This document shows, in pieces, positions 21,989 to 33,100 of a stretch of DNA of 64,000 bases. Within the stretch, counting starts at the first letter, position 1. Each line of letters opens with the position of its first letter. The translations under genes and the position numbers were made by a program. The DNA is from Marasmius tenuissimus (Eukaryota; Basidiomycota; Agaricomycetes; Agaricales; Marasmiaceae), in the NCBI GenBank assembly GCA_029532415.1, contig JAQOTA010000052.1:1488001-1552000 (forward strand), in the 5' to 3' direction. The notes under the pieces are model-generated. The model had not been told where the DNA came from. It saw only the letters and a program-made list of their open reading frames with translations, and did not search any database.

Positions 21989-23551
21989 ATGGAACCATCA
22001 TCCTCGAGTGTACCCTCATCATCGTCTGCCGGTCCTCTAGGAGGTGGTCTACGAGACCAATACCGACATCCGAACCAACCATGGTCAATTCCAACAGGGA
22101 ATTCGTCAACGCCTGCCCATGCAGGACGCCCTAATCCATCCGGACGGCCCTCCCACTCTCATTTCAACTCTACTTCTCATCAGAGCTCTCAGAGCGTTCA
22201 GTTCAGGACGAATGTCGCCTTTCCTCCCATGAACAGTCTTCTCAAGTCTTTAGTTGCATCTGCGATGCTGCAGTATACGAGTACGGCCATCGCAATGCCA
22301 TGGGAAGTGGCCAGGACGCTGCTGCAGGTTCAGTGGGTTCCCAAGGAGTCGGAGGATCCAGATGCTGAGGAGGACGAAGACGATGAAGACAGCGACGAGG
22401 AAGCTGAGAATCATGATCATGATTCATATTTCGCTGATCCTGATGCTACGCCAACTCTACCCACCCCGAGGTCGAACCCTATCCATTCGACACTACCCTC
22501 CTCTGAAGAACCTCCCGTATCGCATGTTTTTCTTATTCCATCACATGGTGTTTGGCCCACCATCAAACGAATAACCAGGCAGCCAACAGAAGGTTACCTT
22601 GCTCTCTGGAAAGGTCTCCTCACATCGTCCTTCACGGAGGTCCTTGGGAGTACCTTCCAACCTCTCATACACGGCATTTTGCTCCCCGTTCCTGAACCAT
22701 TCCCGTTCCACCATAGCAATTCGTCCGTTTTCCTCGCCCTCACGTCGCACCTCATAACAGGAATCATCCTCTCACCGCTTGATCTAGTTCGAACCCGGCT
22801 TATTGTACAACCACTGAACCTACCACAAGGCTCGTCACCTTCAGATGTGACGTATACTGGCCCAATACACGCGTTGCATTCTATCTACACCAACGAAGGC
22901 GGGTTACGCGGTCTGTACACACACCCACATCTCCTCATCCCTACCATTCTCGACAACGCACTGCGGCCACTTGTCTCTTTGACATTCCCCCCGATGATCC
23001 TCGAAACTCTGGGTCTAGGCTACGTTGCAGATGACCCGGAAAACAACAGAGTACTCTGGGGTCTGGCAGAGCTGGGAGGGAGCTTCCTGGGGTTGCTGGT
23101 CATGCTCCCAGTCGAAACCGTGAGAAGGAGGCTACAAGTCCAGATACGCAGAAGGTCGCACGAGGTGGAGGGTTCGAGCAAAGAGGGGCATGCTGAAGAC
23201 GGTGGCATGACTGCCTGCGTGCGACTGCGACCCCGTCCATATCACGGCGTGATTGATTGTCTGTGGAGGATACTGACGGAGGAAAAGAGCGATCCCTTCT
23301 TGCAAAGTCAACCTCAGCAAATGAGGGGGAGGATGGACCGAAGGCCTTCGGCGAGCGCACGTCGACCTTCCACCACACAAATTCTTGAGCCACGTCCGCA
23401 CGCTGATAAGGCGAAGGAACCTCTATTACCGGGGCTATCACAGCTCTACCAAGGTTTTTCGATGCGGTTGAGTGCAAGTATAGTCGTTTTCATATTGAGT
23501 GTGCTGGGTGGAGGCGATGGCGGGGACAGCGAGGGATGGGCGGAATTGTGA
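21989..23551 (+). CDS. UGO1: Ugo1-like mitochondrial outer-membrane fusion protein
   Basis: Ugo1 (SLC25A46 in animals) is a modified mitochondrial carrier protein in the outer membrane that joins Fzo1 and Mgm1 in mitochondrial fusion. This is one open frame of 520 residues without introns. A Ser/Pro-rich N-terminus precedes the first carrier repeat (AMPWEVARTLLQVQWVP, with PWE in place of the PxD of carriers). An acidic stretch (EEDEDDEDSDEE) follows. The central repeat has the classic carrier signature SPLDLVRTRLIVQP, and a third has [14 protein letters not shown]. The end LYQGFSMRLSASIVVFIL is the usual last carrier helix. Loss of the full carrier motif in repeats 1 and 3 while repeat 2 keeps it is what is known for Ugo1-type proteins. 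Confidence 0.85.
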   Translation: MEPSSSSVPSSSSAGPLGGGLRDQYRHPNQPWSIPTGNSSTPAHAGRPNPSGRPSHSHFNSTSHQSSQSVQFRTNVAFPPMNSLLKSLVASAMLQYTSTAIAMPWEVARTLLQVQWVPKESEDPDAEEDEDDEDSDEEAENHDHDSYFADPDATPTLPTPRSNPIHSTLPSSEEPPVSHVFLIPSHGVWPTIKRITRQPTEGYLALWKGLLTSSFTEVLGSTFQPLIHGILLPVPEPFPFHHSNSSVFLALTSHLITGIILSPLDLVRTRLIVQPLNLPQGSSPSDVTYTGPIHALHSIYTNEGGLRGLYTHPHLLIPTILDNALRPLVSLTFPPMILETLGLGYVADDPENNRVLWGLAELGGSFLGLLVMLPVETVRRRLQVQIRRRSHEVEGSSKEGHAEDGGMTACVRLRPRPYHGVIDCLWRILTEEKSDPFLQSQPQQMRGRMDRRPSASARRPSTTQILEPRPHADKAKEPLLPGLSQLYQGFSMRLSASIVVFILSVLGGGDGGDSEGWAEL

Positions 23552-24028
23552 TGGAGTCGCCAATGCGTAATAATAGTTCTCAAGCTATGGCGTTGTAATC
23601 TACAGCAGCTCTACCTGCTTATCTTTATAATGAATGACAAACCAATCTACCCATCTTGCAGTAGACTCGAACCCAGCAGCAACGCACCAGGTGGGCCTAC
23701 CCCTTTACCGGCGTTGGACAACTGTCTTCAACACTCTTCAGGGCGAACTGGCTCGAGTCTAAAGATCTGATTTCGTAGCATCGTGCGTGGCCTCCGAAAT
23801 GAGTACTGAATGGTTTGCAACTTGATATTCTGGTTGATTTGTCGAGGACATGAAGGATTATTGGCAACTACAATGTACACGTAGATAGTACGCTAATTGT
23901 ACGAGTTGGAGCAGACAAGAAAGAGTACAAATCCGCCAACAAGATTAGTCCGGAGGAGAAGGTATTCAAGACGGTTTTGAATATTCAGGGCAAGATAAAT
24001 TTAAGCACAGATACGAAGCGTCAAGTAA
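23552..24028. other. Convergent spacer of UGO1 and the RRM gene
   Basis: About 480 bases between two facing stop codons. I see no open frame with support, no RNA gene and no repeat. Confidence 0.45.
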
Positions 24029-25905
24029 TCAAGGTCTCCTGTAGGCTTCAGGTGGGGCGCCGTCACGGCCTCCCGAACGAGGAGGAGGAGCAAAGTCTCG
24101 ATTTGAACGCGGCGGAGGACCGGGTGGAGTAGTTGGGAAGTTTCCGTTCGAATTGCTCGCAGGTGGGTGATAGTCATAGCCTCCTCGAGGGGGAGGGCTT
24201 GCGGACCTTGGCCTGTGTCTTCGTCAGTTGCTATATATCCGCGAAGAGACAAAGAGCAACGCTAATTACCTGTACCTGCCCTCCATGGGTGGTGTAACAC
24301 CACTGCGCGGATAATCAGGTGGATAGCGAGGAGGAGTGACAGGACGACCTCGATACTCCGGGTAATCGCTGAGTGCTTCAGTCAATACGGATACGATAAT
24401 ATACGGATAGAGCTTACCGGGGAGGATATTCATCTCGATACCTCGGAGGAGACCGTGCGCGGGCTGGTGGAGGACCATAGTTTGACGGAGGATACCTTGA
24501 GTCAGGCGGTGGACGAGCATAGCGATCATAGGGTGGATAACCAGGGTCAGCATAGCGTCCTCGATACTCCACAGGAGGGTAGCGATCCCTGTCGCGTGGT
24601 GGAGGGTAATCGTCATAACGAGAACGGGGAGGAGGATAGTAGTCTCGAGGAGGAGATGGTGGTCGACGGTAATCCCTTCCATACTCATACCGCGCGTCTC
24701 GAGGAGCATCTCGAGGCGGAGGTGGCAATGAGGAATAATCCCTTTGAATGCGGTCTATAAGGGGTGGTTCATTGTTGCGGCGTGGTGCCGGGGGTGCAGG
24801 AGCCCTTCAATTGATGTCAATGACTGTGTTTGATATGGGGGGGGATGAAACTCACGGTCCAGGATGATGAGGGCATTCCCTGTTCGTCGTTGACTTGGTC
24901 AATAGTTCTACTGTCGCAAATATGACTCACCTAGCCCAATGACCCATCTGACCACACCTGAAGCAAGCACCAGGATCACTTGAGTACTTCGCAGTCCGAC
25001 CGCCACCACGAGATAGTTCAACGCGTATTTTGTTACCCATGAAGTAACCTTCATGGTATTTGGAAACGCTCATTTCTGCAGCTTCTCTTGTTTCGAATTC
25101 CTGTGTGAAAGTTGAGCCACTGAATCTGTAGTGTGAAAAATGATTTAACATACCACAAAGCCATAGCCAAGTCTGCGAGCGAGAAGAAGGTGCAGAAAGG
25201 GTTCTCAGCGCATATAGGTTGAAAAGGGGTTACACGACGTACTTGAGCTCGATAGCAGCAATGGCCCCAATTTTACCAAAACAGTTCTGCAGGTCTTCTC
25301 TTCGCGTATGTTCGGGGAGCCCTCCTATGTAGACCTTGTTCGGCTAGACAGAAGACAGCAGAAAGTAAACACCCAGTTCAACTGTTTTCATAGAAGAGAC
25401 GGCCGGTTGTCATCAGCCCCAAGAAATCGAAGAGCCAAACGAAGGTCCGTCAATAACCCCCAAAGTAAACAGTCGGGTAGCGGCCTAAAACCCCCAAGAT
25501 TGGATTCATCAAAAGCCTGATAAAATCCAGGTGGCAGACTTTTCTTTGTCGATGTAAGGACGATTGTCGGGCTTTATGGTCCGTCTGGCTCTTACCGGGA
25601 GAAAGACAACAAGACAGAAGCATATAGAAAGACCTAAGCACCTTGATTTGTTTTTCGCGCAGCGGGAGAGAGTCAGAATCGCCTTTCGCACCAGGAGTGA
25701 CATTGGAGGCGTCGCCGACATTAGAGCCATGGGCATATTCTGGAGCATTCGCTGGGTCCTGAATGGGAGGAAGACTACGCCGTTCCTCGATAGGAGCATT
25801 GTTCGCAGAGTCGGATGGTCTGGGAGGAATACCATGGTGGTCGTTGGAACGCCAATGCTCTGGCTGTTGAGGGCCGTCCATTGCACTGGGACTAGTAGAG
25901 GACAT
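24029..25905 (-). CDS. RRM and CCHC zinc-knuckle RNA-binding protein, SR-like
   Basis: The domain order (one RRM, one CCHC knuckle, an Arg/Pro/Tyr-rich tail) is that of SR-like splicing factors such as plant RSZ and animal SRSF7, acting in the nucleus. The first exon from 25905 gives MSSTSPSAMDGPQQ and a disordered leader ending REKQIK. The RRM follows: NKVYIGGLPEHTRREDL (RNP2), then in the next exons FETREAAEMSVSKYHEGYF and NKIRVELSRGGGRT. The knuckle is CFRCGQMGHWAREC. The tail is made of repeats like PPRDYYPPPRSRYDDYPPP and ends APPEAYRRP, with TGA at 24029-24031. The join between the first exon and the RRM exon spans about 300 bases and may hide a small extra exon. RNP1 is split by an intron. 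Confidence 0.82.
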
Positions 25906-26134
25906 CGCGGTGAGAGAAAGAGTTTTTTTTTGAACTCCGACAAACCGTTCAATGTGTCACAAGTCACCATTATGTCATATGTCACATCCGTGTTTTTTTG
26001 CTCGGGGTTCTGCAACTTGTTTCATTCATGTCTCGAAAGGTCCATGCGGTATATTAGACACAAAATAGATAGCTAGCGAGTGTACTATAATATAGTCTGT
26101 AAAAGGTCTGTAGCCGTGATCAGGAGTCCCAAAT

Positions 26135-28060
26135 CTAGAATAAGGTCCAAACAGCGCTGGTCGCCCCCATTAAGATAACAGCAACAACCCCGAGAAGCGC
26201 GTTCCTGTCCAACGCGACAGCACCGTTACCGTTACCGTTGTTGCCGCTTCCACCGTTACCGCCTGAGCTTCCGCCACCATTGGAGCCAGAAGGCGATCCA
26301 GGCACAAAGGTCGCGGAGGGGTTCGCAATGCAGGAGCTTGCAGCAGAACCAGCTGTAACGGAGGAAGGAGTTTGGTTGTTGACAGTGCTGTTGCCGGCGA
26401 AGGAGCAGGCTTGAGGATTCCTGTTTTCCGATTCATAGTACTCGCTCATGATGTAGGAAAGCTTGATGGCTAGAAGGAAACAGGTCAGCGAAAGGGTGTG
26501 GACTTTACAAAAAGGGATCACACGTACTGGGGTCGCAGCCAGACAAACGTCCATAGACACCGGTTGTACCGTTTCCACCTATCTCATTACAGCTGATCTG
26601 CTTTTGACCAAGCAAACCGCAAGTACCGTCAACGAGGGTGCCCAGGATGGCGCTGTAGTTGGCGGTGCTGGGAGTGAACTTGCAGCTCAGGTCTTTGGCT
26701 AAGCAGGCACACGCGCTTTCATCCGGAGTGGGGGGCAGAGTGGTCGAGGCGACAAAGGCGCTATTGGTCGAAGGGCAAGCGGGATAGCTGGCAGTCGCAG
26801 ACGATTTGGACGGTGAGTTGGGGGGTGAAACTTTGCCGTACTGGTCCTTGAGGCGAGTGAAGTCGTCCCCGGTGTTGACGGTCTTACCGTCGCTCGAGAT
26901 ATTGACCATACCGTAAGAACCGTCCGCGCTGGTCGCCGGGAAGTAGGAAAAGGCGATGCCTCCCGACCAAATGTTAGTCATGCTGCTGCTAAACAAAGCC
27001 TCGACTTCAGTCCACAAGCGAGGTGGTTGGCTGACGCAACCGAATTCGCTGAAGTAGGCAACGACATTATAGTTCTCGAAAGCCGTGTTGGTACCTCCGT
27101 ATTGGGCTTCGAGAGAACCGTCACCGCACCATTCGCTGTTACAAAATTAGTGCGCGTTCGTGCTCAACCAGGAATCCTTCGACGTACTAGTTGTTCAAAC
27201 CGTAAAGGTCGATCGCGGTCGCGTCCGAGTTTTGACCGGACAAATCACAAGACAGGTAGTTGGCGAGCGTGTTACGGAAATCCACAGAACCATCGATTGC
27301 TGCGTATCCGACGAGAGCTGAGGATTGTTTTGATTTTCTGGTGAACGGTGTTAGTCTTGGAGAAGACCGGGAAAGAAAGGCTTACAAATATGCTTTGATG
27401 TCGCGTGCAGCAGCCTTGATATAGGGCGAAATTCCAGTAACTGGAGGGGTAACGGCTTCGTTGGCAACATTGTAGCCCAAAACGTTCTCGTATTTGCTGA
27501 AGACATCAATGGTGTGGAGATACTGGTCCAAGATGTTCGTTGACCAAGAAGGAGCGATACGGTCAATAGAACCGTTTAAAGGCAGTGACAAATCAATACT
27601 GTGAAAAGGCCTCAGGCAGCGATTCGGCAAGAGGAAAAGGGCGGTATTTACAGGGTGTAGATTCCTGCGTCGTTCAAGGCTTTCATACAAGAGTCGTGAT
27701 CCTTGGAGGAGTCGACACTGTAGACTCGAATAGTGTTGACATTGAGCTCCTTCAGGTGTGGGATGTCTCGAGCACACGCCGCTGATTCAGCGAGGGGGTC
27801 GACGAAGGTCGAAGGCTCGCCGAAAGGGTTATTGGGATCAGCGACAACCTCGCCTGGGAGCACGATGAGCGGTGTCCGAAGTAGAGAAAAGTAAAGTACT
27901 CACCTTGCTCCTGATAACCAATTCCCCTCATGTAAAACCTGTTGCCATCCTCCGTATAGAGATAACGACCGGAGCGAGTGACTTTAGGGAGAGCAACAGC
28001 ACCAAGCAGCGACGAGGCAGCCGCCACAAGTGCCGTGGCAGCAGCAAAAGAGGGAACCAT
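26135..28060 (-). CDS. GAS1: GPI-anchored beta-1,3-glucanosyltransferase, GH72 with X8 domain
   Basis: GAS/GEL enzymes elongate and branch beta-1,3-glucan in the fungal wall from the outer face of the plasma membrane. The start at 28060 opens with a signal peptide (FAAATALVAAASSLLGAVAL). The GH72 domain follows in exons with LYTEDGNRFYMRGIGYQ, NVNTIRVYSVDSS and LGYNVANEAVTP, where the Glu after AN is the acid/base, and VVAYFSEFGC, where Glu is the nucleophile. A Cys-rich X8/CBM43 module comes next (ACACLAKDLSCKF, TCGLLGQKQISCNEIGGNG). A Ser/Gly/Asn-rich stretch and a hydrophobic tail (LLGVVAVILMGATSAVWTLF) form the GPI signal, with the stop at 26135-26137. Both catalytic residues are present, so it should be active. 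A TATA box lies about 98 bases before the ATG. Confidence 0.93.
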
Positions 28061-28157
28061 GATGAAGCACGCCTATACCAAAGGAAGGGGGGGAAAAGTT
28101 GGATTAGGGTGTGAGTTTCAGTAAGGGCGTGAGGGGCATGTCAAGATGCCCGGTCCT

Positions 28158-28165
28158 ATTTTATA
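28158..28165 (-). promoter_or_regulatory. TATA box of the GAS1-like gene
   Basis: TATAAAAT is read on the minus strand, about 98 bases upstream of the ATG at 28060, a normal position for a well expressed wall gene. Confidence 0.55.
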
Positions 28166-28716
28166 GAGCTCGGCTCGCCCACGCCGCAACCAACGATCAT
28201 AACAAGCATGCCAATTCAATAAACATGCAGTGTCCAACAGATGTCGCCGTTCTGCTTGGCCCTGCCACTTCAAACGTGAGTGAAATCATAAGTTCTGTGA
28301 TGATATCGAGCATCCTCGCGATTCGGAACATCCCAAAGCTGGGGAAATAGGTATACGCGAGTGCATAACACCCTCGGCTTGGCAACGCCCTGGAACACCC
28401 TTTCTTTTCGCGCCCAGCCAACCCCGAGTCATGAGCGGTAGCAGATTACAATTCCGATCCTCATAAAAAAGGGACGAAACTAATTGTCGGATGCCTAAAC
28501 GAATCAAAGACGGAGAGTTTTATTGCAGGGCGTGGTCAAAGTATTTACACAGTTCTATGACTGGATTCTTGAGTATCGTAGCAAGTGATCCTGAGGCGTA
28601 AGGCATCACCATCACTGGGTCGTTAATAGGGATAGATAGATAAGTCGATGACTGGCCCGCGTGCATCTGACCATGTTGATTTGTGATTTGTTGATTTCTA
28701 TCAGCGAAGTTGGATG
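28166..28716. other. Intergenic region upstream of the GAS1-like gene
   Basis: About 550 bases between the TATA box and the stop of the Sur7-like gene. It should hold upstream control elements of GAS1 and the 3' end of the Sur7-like transcript. No gene, RNA or repeat was recognised. Confidence 0.4.
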
Positions 28717-29831
28717 TCAACCTCGATAGGTACAACAACTGGGAGAGGGTGAGCAAGAAACTTGCAGTCGGAACGGAGAAACTTACGATATCATATAGGG
28801 GATCAGGGACCCGAACATACACGCAAATGAAGCCCAGACAAGGTAGAGTCCGGTCCCAGTGGAGACCGTGATACCAAGTTGAAGTGGGGTGGAATTTGGG
28901 TTCTGGTCAATCACAAAGCGATTGATGGAGTCGGACTTCATGATTGCAGAGGTCCACAGAGCAGCGCCTATCAGTAGAAAGAGGGCACTGAGCCCAGCAG
29001 AAATCGTAGAGAGCAGGAAGGTCAGATTTCGCTTCAATATGCCGCTATGGGAGCATAAGTCAGCCCGGCTGCACGCATTCGCAACGAGAGACCTACGTGA
29101 TTAGGGCGAGCGCAGCAGCAATTGTCCCGAGGAGTATCAAGTAGTATCCTGCTTTGGTTGAATTCCCCAACGAGTTTGAGTCACGAAACGACGTTCCAGT
29201 TATTACAGCGTCGGTAAAGGTCGAATAATTGCTGGTCATGTCCTGCGTAATATAATCGTAAGGTCGGTATGGGTGGGCGGTACTAGAGTTGGAGCATATC
29301 CCCGCAGTTTCGTTGACGTAGGCGCAGTGGGAATAGAAACCAAATTCGTAAAACTGCCTGAGGCCGGCCCCCACACTCAAAGGCGCAGATGCATTGGAGG
29401 TATATAGTCCCCCGATGTCGTTCAAGAATGCAGCCGTTAGAGCAGCTCTGTGAAAACCAACCAAACGTTTATTTGAGGGAGAGAACAACGTAAAATCGGT
29501 AAAACCACGCACTGATAGCCAGACACATTCACTTTAGCCTGTTGAATTTGATTAACGGAAGTAAATTTTTGGCAAGTCGTCCACCTCTCTTTACCATATA
29601 AATCGAACGGGGTACTTTCGAAGTACTTGTCTGGCCCACCTACAAACAGTTGAATCAGATACCGACTGAGATCAAATGATAGCACGTACATGCGCGAAAA
29701 TCAGTAGAATTACCGAAGCCAGACTAGTCAAACACGGGCGCATTGTAAGAAAATTGTCTAACGCATCAACGGGGAAAGGCGGGGACTCACGACAAGATGG
29801 AAGCAGTTCCAATGAAAATTTCACCGCGCAT
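28717..29831 (-). CDS. Sur7/PalI-family four-span membrane protein
   Basis: Sur7/PalI proteins are four-span plasma membrane proteins of eisosome/MCC patches or of pH sensing. The start at 29831 gives MRGEIFIGTASILSLASVIL, an N-terminal membrane helix. Then VGQTSTSKVPRSIYMAKVNV follows, typical of this family's first extracellular strand. The long outer loop has GFYSHCAYVNETAGICSN, with a pair of Cys at the family position. Then come helices TKAGYYLILLGTIAAALALI, LLSTISAGLSALFLLIGAAL and GLYLVWASFACMFGSLIPY, and a short tail SCCTYRG before the TGA at 28717-28719. At least six exons are joined with phase kept. Pairs of Cys near the C-terminus could be lipidated, but that is a guess. It diverges from the sterol glucosyltransferase. 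Confidence 0.82.
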
Positions 29832-30132
29832 GTCAGAGATAGGAAGGATTAGAGGAAATCCCGCTGCCCTGCAGTTATAAAACTACCTAGCGCAGCGCGA
29901 CTCAAACGTGGTTGGGCAGTGGGGACGGCCTCTGCCTCGAGGCGGAGGTAAAACTCGTGTTGCCTGTCCGGCAAACACCGACTTTGCTTACTAGTCAGAA
30001 ATTACGTTGCTTACCCCAGTTACAATTACCTCACACTTCCCCTTTTTGGGACGCTGTTCACCGCATACGAGCTTCTGGCCTGTATACCACGGAGTCCATT
30101 CAGACAGCCACCAGTTTTGTTCCACAACCACG
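29832..30132. promoter_or_regulatory. Divergent promoter of the Sur7-like gene and the sterol glucosyltransferase
   Basis: 301 bases separate the two opposite start codons. No TATA element stands out. Both products act at membranes, but shared control is only an inference from the layout. Confidence 0.4.
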
Positions 30133-33100
30133 ATGGCCCAGGCTGGCAAATTTCCCCTTCACCCTATCATACATGATGCGAGCGCTGCACCGGCCGTCGA
30201 CACTTCTCCACATTCCCTTGGCTACTCCGAGCCCGAAGCAACAACAGAGAACGACCCCTCGCCAAGGCGGACGAACCGTCTTTCGAATGCTGTGGAGAAA
30301 TTAGGGAGAAGTCTGAGCGGAAAGGCTGCACCTCGTCCGGAATCGCCCACAAGCCCGAGTCACAGGCGGATGTTCAGTCTTAATCGTAAAGGAAAGGGCA
30401 GAGTGAAGGGCGAAGGTGAGTCACCTGAATTTACTCGAGCTCCTCGACCGGCCCACTGATAGTCATCCAGAGGCTCTGTCATCCAGTGCACCGTCAACCT
30501 GTTTCACCAATTCACGGTCTCAGTCACCAATGCCTCAGCAAAAACAGGCCTCCGACGACTCCCCATTCATTACGCCACCATCTCCGACTCTTTCGAGTGG
30601 TAGACCATCTCTGAATGCCTTCCGCGGCGCAGGATCGATGCGAGCAGGAACACAGACATTGATACAAGTGCTACAAGCTATACCATGGACTGAGGATCCG
30701 GATCAAGAAGAAGAAACCTTCTCAGATGAAGATGAACGGTGGGAGGCTGCGAAACCCAAGAAGAAAGGTGCGTCTCTTCACCTTCAAGTACTCCTTACAC
30801 AATGCTTACACCCCGATGAAGCACTCGCGTCGTCAATCCATACGATTCATCGTCCGGTAGCCCGGTCGATGCGTCTCGGTGTCTCTGAGATTCGTTCGAG
30901 GCCAGATCTTCCGGAAGTGGATGACGAACCGCCTTCTGAGGAAATTTCCCAATCGGAGGACGAAACTCCCGACTTTGAAGACGAAATAGCGACACCTCTT
31001 CCGACTGTTAGGCCTCAAGTAAATGTGTTCGAACGCGGGAAAATGAGTAGATCTGGCAGTATGGCAACTGTCAGATTGCAGCGGAGGACCAAGCTCGCAA
31101 CCAAACTCAAAGAAGTGTTCGAATTGGATGCCATTGAAGAGGTCAGGGCAGGTGCGTTCTACCGTTGTGACCGGTCCTAGCCCCTCGTTCTGAACCCTCG
31201 TTTACCCAGAGATGCCTTGTTGGCTCTTGAGATCCGTCTGTAAGTCATTACCACCCCCTTGTATCACCGCCGCTAAATATGTTCGCCTCAGTGCTTCAAG
31301 GCTACATGTATCTCACGAATTCATATCTCTGCTTCTTCGCTCACATGCCGGCAAGAGAGGTAGGTGACGAATACCCCACTCGGCCCTGAAGCGCGTATTG
31401 AACATTCCTGCAGGATCAAGTACTCAAGTCCGGTTCACTCAATAAGAAAGCCCAGCGTACGAAGCGATGGGTCAAACACTGGTTCGTCCTCAAGAACGAT
31501 GCACTGAGTTGGTACCAATCCTCATCTGTGAGTTATCCACCAAAAACAACACGCAGTTCGGACTAAATAAAATTTAGGATCCGTATTTCCCACACGGTAT
31601 CGTTGATCTGCGCTACGCGATTTCCTGTGAAGCGGTGGGAGAGAGGGGATTCCGATTACGAACCCATCAGAAGACGGTAAACTTAACAGCAGACTCGATT
31701 CCCAGTCGCGAGGAATGGGTCAAAGCTATTCGGAAGGTAATATTCAAGGCTCAGAATATGGGAGATAGTGTCAAGGTGCGTAGTACGTCGTGCTTGATGT
31801 CATACGTTTATTAACATGCGGATGAAAGATTGCAATTCCGTACTCTGCCATTCTCGATGTGGAGAAGTCACAGGCGATGGACTTCAGTGATACAATTGAA
31901 GTCAAGGTGTACGACAAAGAGGCATCGGACCACTACTCGGTCGATTCATATTTCTTTGCGTACTTCCATGATATCTCTGGCGCACTCGAACAAATACGGG
32001 ATGCAGTTCGGATTCAGAGGACCAATCCAAGCTCTGTACCGGAACACGTCCTCGATACTACGTCCTTGCGATCCAGTCCCTTACCAGAGAGGCCCTCCAC
32101 CCTGCCCACCTCGTCGAGCTCAACTTCTAGATTCTCCTCTCTTTTGAAACCCTTCTCCTATGCTAAATCCAACACCACCCTCAGCACCAGCGCATCAAGT
32201 CCCGAGATGACAGAAGAATTCACTCATATATCCCGACGTGTTGATTCCGCGTCTTTCGTACCCGTGACGACGTCTGGTTCACCTGGTCCCCCGAAGGAGG
32301 ATTCACTCAGCGAGTCTTCGTCTACCATTCTCACTCCCACACAATCCAGTATAGACAGGGGTTATACGTATCCACCATCCACGAGCATGAGCTCCTCTAC
32401 TAGTTCGCCACCCCCGCTGCCGCACAGAACATCGGCCACCAGTATGTCCACTACTGCCACGAATGTCGCTCCAACTTCCGGTTCATGGCTGAGTGTTCCT
32501 GGGTGGTTGAAGGCCACGAGACCGAAGTCCCTCTTCGGCGCAAGTAATTCCAGCACCGATGCAACTACTCTCCATGTGAACCCTCCAGATGGCAAAGTAC
32601 AAGAGATGTATTCCTCGACTGGAGGCTCTGCCTCCGGTAGCAAGTGGGGCGGCATGGGCGATTTGGCATACAGTGTTCTGGAAACACCTGATATGCCCAT
32701 AGAAGAGGAGGTAGTGGAGAAGTTTAGATCGGCATTTGCTTATGATGAGAAGGAGACGCTTCTTGGATGTGAGTACCACGGGATACAGCATATACAATCA
32801 CTCACGACTTTCAACAGATTTCCCTGGATATATCTTCCGACTCCTGCCAGTATATGGAAGGCTATACGTATCGACTAATTATTTTTGCTTTAGATCTACC
32901 GGACCCCTCAATTCTCGAACAAGGGTAAGTTTTTCTACGACCGCCCTATTCCCTCGCTTTCCCACCCACTGATTGAAAACTTGCAGATGACACTACCGAT
33001 ACGTGACATCCTTTCCGTGGAGATGTCGAAGGGCACCAGATTTGGTCACCATGGCCTTATTGTCATTATCAAAGGCCACGAAGAACTGTTCTTTGAATTT

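Noticed and set aside
23660..23740. Possible minus-strand tRNA suggested by CTCGAACCC
   Set aside because: No acceptor stem or anticodon arm could be paired around it.
24266..24709. Minus-strand frame of 147 residues rich in Leu and Thr
   Set aside because: It is a shifted reading of the Arg/Pro/Tyr-rich tail of the RRM protein.
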